Assembly (NCBI GenBank): GCA_016191795.1
Contig: JACPVK010000361.1
Span: forward strand, 1 to 6,607
Reading direction: 5' to 3'
From: Gammaproteobacteria bacterium
Lineage (GTDB): Bacteria > Pseudomonadota > Gammaproteobacteria > SZUA-229
Length of the DNA stretch: 6,607 nucleotides
Under the pieces are notes generated by a model that worked only from the letters and a program-made list of their open reading frames with translations, did no database searches and was not told the DNA's origin. Positions 1 through 6,162 of this stretch are shown piece after piece. Made by a program: the position numbers and the translations under genes. Every line of letters begins with the position of its first letter. Within the stretch, counting starts at the first letter, position 1.

Positions 1-1492
1 ATCCATTGGTCTGGCGGTGTCGAAACTGGTGGTGTTAAAAATGCTGCCGTTTGATAACAAATCGGAATTCCAGGTGGTGGTGGATATGCCCGAAGGCACG
101 CCGCTGGTACAAACCCAGAAAGTGCTCGATGAACTGGCTGCGCATATTTCAACTGTGCCGGAAGTCACCGATTATCAGACTTATGCCGGTACCGCCGCGC
201 CGATAAATTTCAACGGACTGGTGCGCCAGTATTATTTACGTGCCGCGTCCAATCTGGGTGATATTCAGGTTAATTTGACCGATAAAAATTCCCGTGATCG
301 CAAGAGTCATGAGATTGCCCTGGATATGCGCAGGCCGTTGCAGGAAATTGGCAAACGCTATAACGCCAATATAAAAATTGTTGAAGTGCCTCCGGGGCCG
401 CCGGTGATGTCACCGCTGGTGGCAGAAATTTACGGGCTGGATTACGCAGGGCAATTGCGTGTGGCCGCGGATGTGCGACGCACCTTCGAATCCACTGCCG
501 ATATAGTGGATGTGGATGACACGGTTGTTATGGATGCACCGCGTATGATTGTGCATGTTGATCGACAAAAAGCCGCCATGCTGGGCGTGTCGCAAGCCGA
601 TGTCAGCCAGATGTTGCAAGCCTTGCTCGGTGGTGACGATATGACTTATCTGCACGGCAACCATTACAAATACGCCGTGCCGGTACGTGTCGAGTTGCCG
701 TTACATGACAAAACATCTCTTGAAACATTGCTCACCAGTAAATTGTATTCACGTTCCGGCGCGGTGGTTGCACTGGGTGATATTGTGCGTATTGAACAAG
801 GTAAAGTGGAGCAGACAATTTATCACAAGGATCTGCAACCCTTTGTCATGGTGGTGGGCGATATGGCGGGTGATCTCGATAGCCCCCTGTATGGTATGTT
901 CGACATGGTGGGTGAAGTCTCCGACGTCAAACAGTTTTTTATCAATGCGCCGGATAATCCCTATGAATACAGTTTGAAATGGGATGGCGAATGGCAAATC
1001 ACCTACGAAACATTTCGTGATATGGGCATAGCTTATTCGGTAGGTCTGTTGCTGATTTATTTACTGGTGGTGGCCCAGTTCCGCTCTTACGTGGTGCCGC
1101 TAATCATCATGGCGCCGATTCCGCTGACGATTATTGGTGTCATGCCCGGTCACGCTCTGCTGGGTGCGCAATTTACCGCCACCTCGATGATCGGCATGAT
1201 CGCGCTGGCCGGGATAATAGTGCGTAACTCGATATTGCTGGTGGACTTTATTAATGAGCAAATGCGCAACGGCGTAGCCTTGCAGCAGGCGGTGATCCAG
1301 GCCAGTGCCGTACGTGCCAAACCTATACTGCTGACCGGCCTGGCCGCCATGCTCGGTGCCCTGTTTATACTCGATGATCCGATATTCAGTGGCCTGGCCA
1401 TTTCGCTGATTTTCGGCATACTGGTCTCCACCTTGCTGACCTTGCTGGTGATACCGGTGGCGTATTACGCGTGGCTGAGCAGGAAGACGTAA
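1..1492 (+). CDS. RND-family efflux permease, C-terminal half (5' end outside window)
   Basis: Inner-membrane, proton-driven efflux pump subunit of the AcrB/COG0841 class; substrate not predictable. The frame is open through base 2, so the GTG at 17 is an internal codon and not a start. About 496 residues are present against roughly 1000-1050 for a full pump, so the N-terminal half is missing. Counting from the GTG codon, residues about 15-330 form the second periplasmic porter/docking region (PEGTPLVQTQKVLDEL near 25-40). Five hydrophobic segments follow at about 337-355, 359-378, 389-411, 437-453 and 457-484, matching TM8-TM12. TM10 carries AGIIVRNSILLVDF (398-411), the typical RND signature, but with Arg403 where AcrB has the proton-relay Lys940. 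The gene ends in TAA with no adjacent partner; the membrane-fusion protein is presumably upstream. Certain as RND; subfamily unresolved. Confidence 0.95.
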   Translation, partial: SIGLAVSKLVVLKMLPFDNKSEFQVVVDMPEGTPLVQTQKVLDELAAHISTVPEVTDYQTYAGTAAPINFNGLVRQYYLRAASNLGDIQVNLTDKNSRDRKSHEIALDMRRPLQEIGKRYNANIKIVEVPPGPPVMSPLVAEIYGLDYAGQLRVAADVRRTFESTADIVDVDDTVVMDAPRMIVHVDRQKAAMLGVSQADVSQMLQALLGGDDMTYLHGNHYKYAVPVRVELPLHDKTSLETLLTSKLYSRSGAVVALGDIVRIEQGKVEQTIYHKDLQPFVMVVGDMAGDLDSPLYGMFDMVGEVSDVKQFFINAPDNPYEYSLKWDGEWQITYETFRDMGIAYSVGLLLIYLLVVAQFRSYVVPLIIMAPIPLTIIGVMPGHALLGAQFTATSMIGMIALAGIIVRNSILLVDFINEQMRNGVALQQAVIQASAVRAKPILLTGLAAMLGALFILDDPIFSGLAISLIFGILVSTLLTLLVIPVAYYAWLSRKT

Positions 1493-1526
1493 TACGCAAT
1501 CAAAGGCGAGTTAAAAGCAAGAGCCA

Positions 1527-1600
1527 GACACAGAGGCACAGAGGCACAGAGAAAGCCTTACTAATTCAAAAAACCTCTGTGTTCTCTGCGCCTCTGTGTC
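1527..1600. repeat. Long imperfect inverted repeat built on CACAGAGG units
   Basis: The left arm (1527-1551) begins GACACAGAGGC and contains the 8-mer CACAGAGG twice plus a third copy CACAGAGA in tandem. The right arm (1575-1600) is its reverse complement with a few mismatches and a one-base bulge; the outer 11 bp (1527-1537 with 1590-1600) pair perfectly. The loop is about 23 nt and A/T rich. The structure lies 34 bp after the RND stop. From general knowledge, ACAGAGG-type palindromes recur between genes of many environmental bacteria, so this is probably a dispersed mobile-like element. It might also slow or end transcription from the pump gene, but there is no T-run directly after the stem. 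Confidence 0.75.
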
Positions 1601-1682
1601 AGGTATTTTCCTTCCATCACGCAGGATGGGTGGAGTTACTTACAGGGATCGGGGTAGATGTGTATGGTTGAACTGTGCAGGC

Positions 1683-1741
1683 CAGGCTTCAGCCTGACGC
1701 TGTTGTTGTGACATATTGTAAATTGCTGGCCTGAAGGCCAG
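1683..1741. repeat. Pair of REP-like hairpins
   Basis: Two short stems lie 29 bp apart. The first (1683-1696) is CAGGCT-TC-AGCCTG, and the second (1726-1741) is CTGGCC-TGAA-GGCCAG with perfect 6-bp arms. Read on opposite strands the two share a CTTCAG core flanked by GC-rich arms, so they look like an inverted pair, as in REP/BIME elements. The class (GCTTCAGCC or CCTGAAGG palindromes between genes) is familiar from environmental gammaproteobacteria. No REP-associated transposase gene is in the window. The BIME assignment is an inference; the hairpins themselves are plain in the sequence. Confidence 0.6.
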
Positions 1742-1776
1742 TCCATAGGTCTCCTGGCCGAGGCTGTCGGTACCAC

Positions 1777-1788
1777 TAAAAGCTTTTA
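1777..1788. promoter_or_regulatory. Perfect 12-bp palindrome TAAAAGCTTTTA, possible operator
   Basis: TAAAAGCTTTTA is a perfect dyad in the upstream region of the LysR gene, about 94 bp before its start codon. It sits inside a wider, looser dyad, GGTA (1769-1772) and TACC (1787-1790). LysR proteins commonly autoregulate through dyadic sites containing T-N11-A; this palindrome has T-N10-A, so it does not fit that rule exactly. Position and symmetry make it a candidate operator, nothing more. Confidence 0.25.
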
Positions 1789-1881
1789 CCACCGCCTGCC
1801 TATATCCCTTTTGGCGGAAGACTAATACCGTATTCTTATGTGCTACCATTAGCTCCCTTCGTGGCAAGATAAGAAAATGTT

Positions 1882-2781
1882 ATGGCAGACCGTCGACTCA
1901 AAGTATTCCACACCGTTGCTCGTTTGCTGAATTTCACCAAGGCGGCCGATGCCCTGCATATGACCCAGCCTGCGGTGACATTCCAGATTCGCCAGCTCGA
2001 AGAGCATTTTAATACCCGTTTGTTCGACCGAACGCACAACCGCGTCACCCTGACCGAAGCCGGTCATCGCGTGTATGTTTTTGCCGATCGCATATTCGAA
2101 CTCTATGACGAAATGGAAAACGCCATCCGCGAAATGACCGGTGATGTCAGCGGTGTTGTCACCCTGGGTGCCAGTACCACTATCGCCGAATACATGCTGC
2201 CGTTTTTGCTGGGTGATTTTAAATCGCAGAATCCCGAAGTGAATATTCGCCTCAAGGTGTCCAATACCGAAGGCATTGTCTCCATGGTGGAAAACAACAT
2301 CATTGATCTTGGCATTGTTGAAGCCTCGGTCAATAACAAAAACCTGCAAGTGGATGTCTGTCGTACCGATCAGCTGGTGGCCATTATGCCGCCACGCCAT
2401 CCACTGGCCGGTTACAAGGTGGTGATGCCGCAACAACTCATCAGTTATCCGTTTATTTGCCGTGAAGAAGGTTCCGGTACACGCGAAGTGATCACCGATT
2501 ATTTGCATACGCATGTTGCCGGTGATGAACTGAAAATCTGTCTCGAGCTGGGCAGCCCGGAAGCGATCAAGGGCGCCGTTGAGGCCGGCATGGGCATTTC
2601 CATTATGTCGCATTCCACCGTGGTAAAAGAACTGAAACTGGGTGTGCTGGCCGCGGTGCCACTCGATCCGCCTCTGGAACGCCCGTTCTCGTTTGTTCAT
2701 CAACGCCACAAATTCAAGGCTCGCGCCATGGAAGAGTTGCTGGCATTCGCCAAACAATATTGCGAGAAACATCCGGAGTAA
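1882..2781 (+). CDS. LysR-family transcriptional regulator, YeiE/CysL/CbbR-like
   Basis: Cytoplasmic DNA-binding regulator of 299 residues, the usual LysR length. Residues about 4-63 form the winged helix-turn-helix, with recognition-helix region TQPAVTFQIRQLEEHF (28-43) and LFDR (47-50). A linker helix (about 64-90) leads to the periplasmic-binding-protein-like effector domain. That domain starts GVVTLGASTTIAEYMLP (91-107) and later has EEGSGTREV (195-203) and LGSPEAIKGAVEAGMGIS (223-240). The last two blocks and the ASTTI anion-binding-type loop resemble E. coli YeiE, B. subtilis CysL and CbbR rather than nodulation- or aromatic-type LysR proteins. The effector may therefore be a small anion or sulfur/carbon metabolite, which is inference. 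The ATG at 1882 is preceded by an in-frame TAA at 1870 and only a weak purine stretch, so initiation may be modest. It is followed immediately by a coupled small gene. Target genes are unknown; the RND gene is upstream on the same strand, not divergent. Confidence 0.92.
   Translation: MADRRLKVFHTVARLLNFTKAADALHMTQPAVTFQIRQLEEHFNTRLFDRTHNRVTLTEAGHRVYVFADRIFELYDEMENAIREMTGDVSGVVTLGASTTIAEYMLPFLLGDFKSQNPEVNIRLKVSNTEGIVSMVENNIIDLGIVEASVNNKNLQVDVCRTDQLVAIMPPRHPLAGYKVVMPQQLISYPFICREEGSGTREVITDYLHTHVAGDELKICLELGSPEAIKGAVEAGMGISIMSHSTVVKELKLGVLAAVPLDPPLERPFSFVHQRHKFKARAMEELLAFAKQYCEKHPE
2774..2777 (+). promoter_or_regulatory. Ribosome binding site GGAG deciding the GTG start at 2785
   Basis: GGAG lies in the last codons of the LysR gene, 7 nt before GTG at 2785. 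It supports the GTG over the later in-frame ATG at 2806, which is preceded by CCAGCCCAGCAAAAA with no Shine-Dalgarno match. The arrangement implies translational coupling. Confidence 0.7.
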
Positions 2782-2784
2782 CCG

Positions 2785-3144
2785 GTGAATCCAGCCCAGC
2801 AAAAAATGTCACAGCAGTTAGCGCAAATTTTTGCAGCCTTGCCCGAAGCCGAGCAAAAAACACTGCTGGAATTTGCCGAGTTTTTAAAGTCACGCGCACC
2901 ACAGATTGAAGCTGTTCCCTCCGAACCTTTGCAAATTCCTCGCCCGGATGAAGAATCCGTGATCGCTGCCATCAAGCGTCTTAATCAGACTTATCCCATG
3001 GTTGAACGCAAAACATTGCTCAATGAAACCTCCGATTTGATGATGCAGCATATGATGCGTGGCCGTGCGGCGATGGAGATTATTGATGAACTGGAGGCGT
3101 TGTTTGAGAGACGGTTTCAGGAGTTTGTGAATCGTAATTTGTAG
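2785..3144 (+). CDS. Small helical hypothetical protein coupled to the LysR gene
   Basis: I do not recognise a functional family. The product is 119 residues, soluble, with no signal peptide or membrane segment, and appears almost wholly helical. The N-terminal part (about 8-36) has an amphipathic helix pair with LPEAEQKTLLEFAEFLKSR (19-37), which loosely recalls the LLEFAEFL helix of DUF2281-like small proteins. A Pro-rich linker (about 39-55) leads to a second helical block rich in Met and Glu (MMQHMMRGRAAMEIIDELEALFERR, about 86-110). The GTG start at 2785 is chosen because GGAG (2774-2777), inside the end of the LysR gene, lies 7 nt upstream. The in-frame ATG at 2806 (Met8) has no such site. 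Only 3 nt separate it from the LysR stop, so the two are almost certainly co-translated, and the product may assist or be controlled with that regulator. An alternative is a chance operon neighbour. Confidence 0.8.
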   Translation: MNPAQQKMSQQLAQIFAALPEAEQKTLLEFAEFLKSRAPQIEAVPSEPLQIPRPDEESVIAAIKRLNQTYPMVERKTLLNETSDLMMQHMMRGRAAMEIIDELEALFERRFQEFVNRNL

Positions 3145-3173
3145 GGTGGGTGGCGCGTTAGTCTAAGCCCATC
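3145..3173. repeat. Degenerate hairpin GGGTGGGT...AGCCCATC after the small gene
   Basis: GGTGGGT (3145-3151) can pair with GCCCATC (3167-3173), seven pairs including two G-T wobbles, around a 15-nt loop. It starts at the base after the TAG stop. It resembles the GTAGGGTGGGT...AACCCATC intergenic elements common in proteobacterial genomes, here decayed. That family link is from memory and uncertain. Confidence 0.35.
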
Positions 3174-3175
3174 TG

Positions 3176-3200
3176 CGTTCCCACGCAGAGCGTGGGAACG
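3176..3200. repeat. Perfect palindrome CGTTCCCACGC-AGA-GCGTGGGAACG
   Basis: The arms 3176-3186 and 3190-3200 are perfect 11-bp reverse complements with a 3-nt AGA loop. It lies between convergent genes, 31 bp after the stop of the small gene and 44 bp beyond the HD-GYP stop. The GTTCCCACGC...GCGTGGGAAC palindrome is a dispersed intergenic repeat that I recognise from many gammaproteobacterial genomes. No T-run follows on either strand, so it is not a standard intrinsic terminator, although so strong a stem could still block transcripts or protect 3' ends. Confidence 0.8.
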
Positions 3201-3222
3201 AGCGACGGACATTAGGTCAAAT

Positions 3223-3237
3223 GTGTGCTCGGCACAC
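3223..3237 (-). terminator. Weak stem-loop GTGTGC-CGA-GCACAC after the HD-GYP gene
   Basis: Six perfect base pairs (3223-3228 with 3232-3237) and a 3-nt loop lie 7 nt past the HD-GYP regulator stop. Read on the minus strand the stem is followed by ATTTGACC, only a three-T tract. The position suits a terminator for the argA-kinase-regulator unit, but the weak U-tract makes this tentative. Confidence 0.3.
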
Positions 3238-3244
3238 CAATCCA

Positions 3245-4807
3245 TCACGCATCCCCAAACTGCTCCCGCAATTGCACAAACGCCTCAAAATTCTCCAACA
3301 ACAAATCCACCAGTTGCGGATCATAATGTTTGCCGCGCATTTCGATGAAATGCTGGCGTATGTCTTCCTGGGTCCAGGATTCCTTGTAACAACGCTTGCT
3401 GGCTAACGCATCAAATACATCCACCAGCGCGATGATGCGGCCGTATATATGTATATTGTCACCGGCGAGTCCGCGCGGATAACCGCTGCCGTCCCAGCGT
3501 TCCTGATGTTCGTAGGCAATAATGGCAGCTGCCTGGAAAATGGGGCGGGTTGAGGTTTTTAATAATTCATAGCCGATAGTGGTGTGGGTTTTCATCACTT
3601 CGTATTCATCGACAGTGAGTTTGCCGGGCTTCAGCAAAATATTATCGGGAATACCAATTTTGCCGACGTCGTGCATGGGGGCGGCGAGTTTGATGAGTTC
3701 GGCTTCGTCGTCGTTGAGGCCGGTTAACTGTGCCAGTTTTTTCGACAGTTCGGAGACACGCACAATATGGTTGCCGGTTTCACGGCAACGGAATTCGGTG
3801 GTGGAGCCGAGTGTGAAAATAATTTCTTTCTGGGTGTCGAGAATTTCACCGTTGAGTTCAACGTTTTCAAAGGCCACCGAGATGTTGGCGCAGAAAATAT
3901 CCAGTAGTTTCTGTTCGAGTTCGCCCAGGTGACGATGGCCATCAATATAAATCAGGCTGTCGTTATGTAAGTAAACGACGCAGCTGTCGTGACTATAGAT
4001 ATTTTTCCTGTTGCGGCGAGCGGCTTCGATTTGTTGCAGGATAGTCGCATCCAGCACCTGCGAGATGGGTTGATTGATATGGTTTTCAAAGCGGCCGGTG
4101 GCGGAGATTACCAGCATGTCACTGACGGGTGTCATCTCGGTTTTTTTAGCCGGTGTGAGGCTGACAAATCCTGATGCGTGACTAAAAAAAGCATTTTCAT
4201 CCATACCGATGATGGACATAACCTGCATCAACACACCGGAGGTGAGTTGCTCCATGGATTGCAGGCGAAAAACATTGGAGGTGGCGCTGAGAATTTTTTC
4301 CAGGCCGCGGCGGTTGTATTCCAGGCGCATGATGTCATGGTAACTGCGCAAGGCGGTGATGACGGTGGTGAATAATTTTTTGGATGTGAGCTCGGTTTTT
4401 TCCTTGTAGTCGTTGATGTCATATTGCTGGATGACACGGTGTTCGGGTGCCTGGCCGGGCTGTCCGGTACGCAGGATTATGCGTACGAACTTGTTGCCCA
4501 GTTCATTGCGAACACGCTCAACGACTTTTAAGCCGGCATCTTCGGTCTCCATAACAACATCGAGTAATAACAGGGCTGTGTCTGGATGATGTTGGAGTAA
4601 ATCGATAGCTTTGCTGCCGGAATAGGCGTGCAGGAATTGCAGTTTGCGCTGGTCGTACTCGATATCATTGAGTGCGAGTACTGTTATATCGTGAACAGCC
4701 GGCTCGTCATCGGCAATAATTATCTTCCAGGTATGGCCCGGCCGCGTTGTTTGGGAGTTGTTGGGACTTCCATTTTCCTCCTCCCGGAAGAGTAACTCAT
4801 CAGACAT
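3245..4807 (-). CDS. Response regulator, REC-DUF3369-HD-GYP (cyclic-di-GMP phosphodiesterase type)
   Basis: Cytoplasmic two-component output protein of 520 residues. The HD-GYP domain class hydrolyses cyclic-di-GMP to pGpG and GMP. After a polar N-terminus, the receiver domain (about 26-155) has the acidic pair D33-D34, phospho-acceptor D83 (in LLLLDVVME) and T114. The family-typical DYKEKTEL (133-140) supplies the conserved lysine region. A middle domain (about 165-320) fits DUF3369. HD-GYP (about 325-515) shows E343 and H347 (ETGNH), H379-D380 in HDVGKIGIPD, H408, and D463 in LVDVFDAL, with WDGSGYP at 438-444. The canonical HHE before GYP reads H434-Q435-E436, so one likely metal ligand is replaced. 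The ATG at 4807 has only a GGTGAT-like site a few nt upstream. It follows the histidine kinase gene by 104 bp and is most likely its partner. The architecture is clear; catalytic activity is not certain. Confidence 0.93.
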   Translation of the reverse strand: MSDELLFREEENGSPNNSQTTRPGHTWKIIIADDEPAVHDITVLALNDIEYDQRKLQFLHAYSGSKAIDLLQHHPDTALLLLDVVMETEDAGLKVVERVRNELGNKFVRIILRTGQPGQAPEHRVIQQYDINDYKEKTELTSKKLFTTVITALRSYHDIMRLEYNRRGLEKILSATSNVFRLQSMEQLTSGVLMQVMSIIGMDENAFFSHASGFVSLTPAKKTEMTPVSDMLVISATGRFENHINQPISQVLDATILQQIEAARRNRKNIYSHDSCVVYLHNDSLIYIDGHRHLGELEQKLLDIFCANISVAFENVELNGEILDTQKEIIFTLGSTTEFRCRETGNHIVRVSELSKKLAQLTGLNDDEAELIKLAAPMHDVGKIGIPDNILLKPGKLTVDEYEVMKTHTTIGYELLKTSTRPIFQAAAIIAYEHQERWDGSGYPRGLAGDNIHIYGRIIALVDVFDALASKRCYKESWTQEDIRQHFIEMRGKHYDPQLVDLLLENFEAFVQLREQFGDA

Positions 4808-4911
4808 ACATCACCACGCTGCAAAAAAAGTGAAACACGCACGGACTTTAAATTTTATTGGGTGGCCGTTTGCGGGCCTGTCCGAGTCGAGTATCGAGAC
4901 TAGCACATCAT
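4808..4911 (-). other. Gap between kinase and response regulator genes
   Basis: This 104-bp gap contains no gene. Read on the minus strand it has an AT-rich patch (AATAAAATTTAAAG, about 4846-4859) that could provide a -10 region for a separate regulator promoter, but I find no good -35 box at the right distance. An imperfect GGCC...GGCC stem near 4863-4877 is too weak to call a terminator. Co-transcription with the kinase remains the simpler reading. Confidence 0.4.
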
Positions 4912-6162
4912 TTAAATACTGTCCTCCCCATGAGGAACGTGGATGTCGAAACACAGACCCCGGGGTTGATTGGCGTAAGCGCGAATTCGTCCCTGCAGTT
5001 GTCGACTCACCAGATTGTAAACCAGATGCAGGCCGAGACCGCTACCACCTTCACCGCGTCGAGTGGTGAAGAACGGATCAAAAATACGAGGTAGTGTTTC
5101 GACGGGTACGCCACGACCATCATCACAGTAGCGTAACAATAAACCGTCATCCTCTTCTATCACCCGAATGAGTATGTGACCACTGTCCTGTGTGTCATAA
5201 CCGTGTAATAACGAATTGACGATAAAATTTGTAAGGATTTGTGAAACCGCGCCGGGATAACTGAGTATCTCGATATCCGGCGGACAATCCAGCGTGACAC
5301 GTAGACTGGATTTTTTGAGTTTGGGTCGCAGGCTTAACAACACTTCTTCAATGTAGTCCTGAAGATTGAACGGGCGCAGGTCTTCGCTGGTTTGATCAAC
5401 GGCCACCTGTTTGAAGCTATTGATGAGCCGGGCAGCGCGTTGCAAATTATTGTGCAGAATAGTGCAGGTCTCGTCAGACAATTCCAGGAACTGGGTGAAT
5501 TCCGTTTTGGTGATAGCGCCTTCAGCAAACTTATGTCGGAAGGCCGTTATCTTGTCCTGCAAATGAGATGCGGCGGTGACACCAATACCCACCGGTGTAT
5601 TGATTTCGTGCGCAATACCGGCAACCAGGCCACCCAGTGCAGCCATTTTTTCATTTTGCACCAGTTGATCACGGGTTTCGTTAAGTTTTTCCAGTGAGTT
5701 ACTCAGATTTTTGTTGGTTTTTATTAACGCCTGATTGGTGCGTGCCAGTTCCTGATTAGCGCGAGCCAGCTCGGTGGTTTTTTGCTCGGCGATGGCGCGT
5801 GAATATTCCGCTTGCTGATTGCTTTGATGTACCTGCCTGATCATGGTTAACGCATTGCGGGTGATGAGTACCACCATCACCAGGCCCATCAACATTGCAA
5901 GGATCACAACGCCCACATTGAGATGGATAAGTCGCAGCAGTTCCTGATTAATGTGATGGCTATGTTCGGCCGGCAGCCCGAGTTTCTGGCTGATCAGGGT
6001 GGATATTTCCTGGCCTATATTCAGTGTGATGGTGATGCCCAGTATCATCACCGCCAACACTGCCGCATACCCACCCACCAGCAACAGGGCTATTTGCCGA
6101 CCGCGAGGCGTGCTGCGCAGGGTATTAATGAAAGCGATGGTGTGTTTTAAACGCCTTCGCAT
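4912..6162 (-). CDS. Membrane sensor histidine kinase with coiled-coil linker
   Basis: Inner-membrane two-component kinase, 416 residues from the ATG at 6162. TM1 is about 24-48 and TM2 about 79-100. They enclose only about 30 periplasmic residues containing H67, H69 and H70. No clear HAMP or PAS domain follows. Instead residues about 110-172 form a heptad coiled coil (ELARANQ-ELARTNQ-ALIKTNK) leading into the dimerisation helix. The catalytic core is complete: H-box H185 in GIAHEINTP, N-box N312/N316 (TNFIVNSLLH), G1 DDGRGVP (347-353), F-box IFDPFFTT (360-367) and G2 GSGLGLHLVYNLV (373-385), so it should bind ATP and autophosphorylate. The ATG is preferred because it overlaps the argA stop as TAATG. 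An in-frame TTG at 6177 would add five residues. The downstream HD-GYP regulator is the likely phospho-acceptor. The signal is unknown. Confidence 0.93.
   Translation of the reverse strand: MRRRLKHTIAFINTLRSTPRGRQIALLLVGGYAAVLAVMILGITITLNIGQEISTLISQKLGLPAEHSHHINQELLRLIHLNVGVVILAMLMGLVMVVLITRNALTMIRQVHQSNQQAEYSRAIAEQKTTELARANQELARTNQALIKTNKNLSNSLEKLNETRDQLVQNEKMAALGGLVAGIAHEINTPVGIGVTAASHLQDKITAFRHKFAEGAITKTEFTQFLELSDETCTILHNNLQRAARLINSFKQVAVDQTSEDLRPFNLQDYIEEVLLSLRPKLKKSSLRVTLDCPPDIEILSYPGAVSQILTNFIVNSLLHGYDTQDSGHILIRVIEEDDGLLLRYCDDGRGVPVETLPRIFDPFFTTRRGEGGSGLGLHLVYNLVSRQLQGRIRAYANQPRGLCFDIHVPHGEDSI
5731..5772 (-). repeat. Tandem 21-bp repeat encoding two coiled-coil heptads
   Basis: Two adjacent 21-bp units (5752-5772 and 5731-5751) match at 17 of 21 positions and encode ELARANQ and ELARTNQ in the kinase linker. 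A further, more diverged heptad, ALIKTNK, follows at 5710-5730. The pattern suggests the coiled coil lengthened by in-frame duplication of a seven-residue unit, which keeps the helical register. Confidence 0.75.

Larger units (their letters stand above)
1493..1881. other. Non-coding gap between RND pump and LysR gene
   Basis: This 389-bp gap holds no convincing gene. It contains a long imperfect inverted repeat (1527-1600), a pair of short hairpins (1683-1696 and 1726-1741) and a perfect AT palindrome (1777-1788), each listed separately. The promoter of the LysR gene should lie in its last 100 bases. A weak candidate is TTGGCG at 1811-1816 with TCTTAT at 1834-1839, spaced 17 bp, but neither box is close to consensus and I do not list it as a feature. 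The stretch 1601-1680 shows nothing recognisable. Confidence 0.7.

Noticed and set aside
1530..1550. CACAGAGG tandem units as a CRISPR or microsatellite array
   Set aside because: There are only three 8-bp units, no spacers, and they form one arm of a palindrome.
1471..1671. 66-codon plus-strand frame overlapping the RND gene end
   Set aside because: It is mostly translation of the CACAGAGG palindrome and overlaps the pump gene in another frame.
1640..1867. 75-codon minus-strand frame in the gap before LysR
   Set aside because: It runs through the paired hairpins, and its peptide mirrors those repeats; no ribosome site or family signal was found.
1849..2802. 317-codon open frame on the minus strand
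   Set aside because: It is antisense to the LysR gene over its whole length. The LysR frame has clear family motifs, while this translation is rich in His/Phe with no recognisable domain.
3579..3932. 117-codon plus-strand frame within the HD-GYP gene
   Set aside because: It is antisense to the catalytic domain, which has intact motifs; the plus-strand peptide is Ser-rich low-information sequence typical of a shadow frame.
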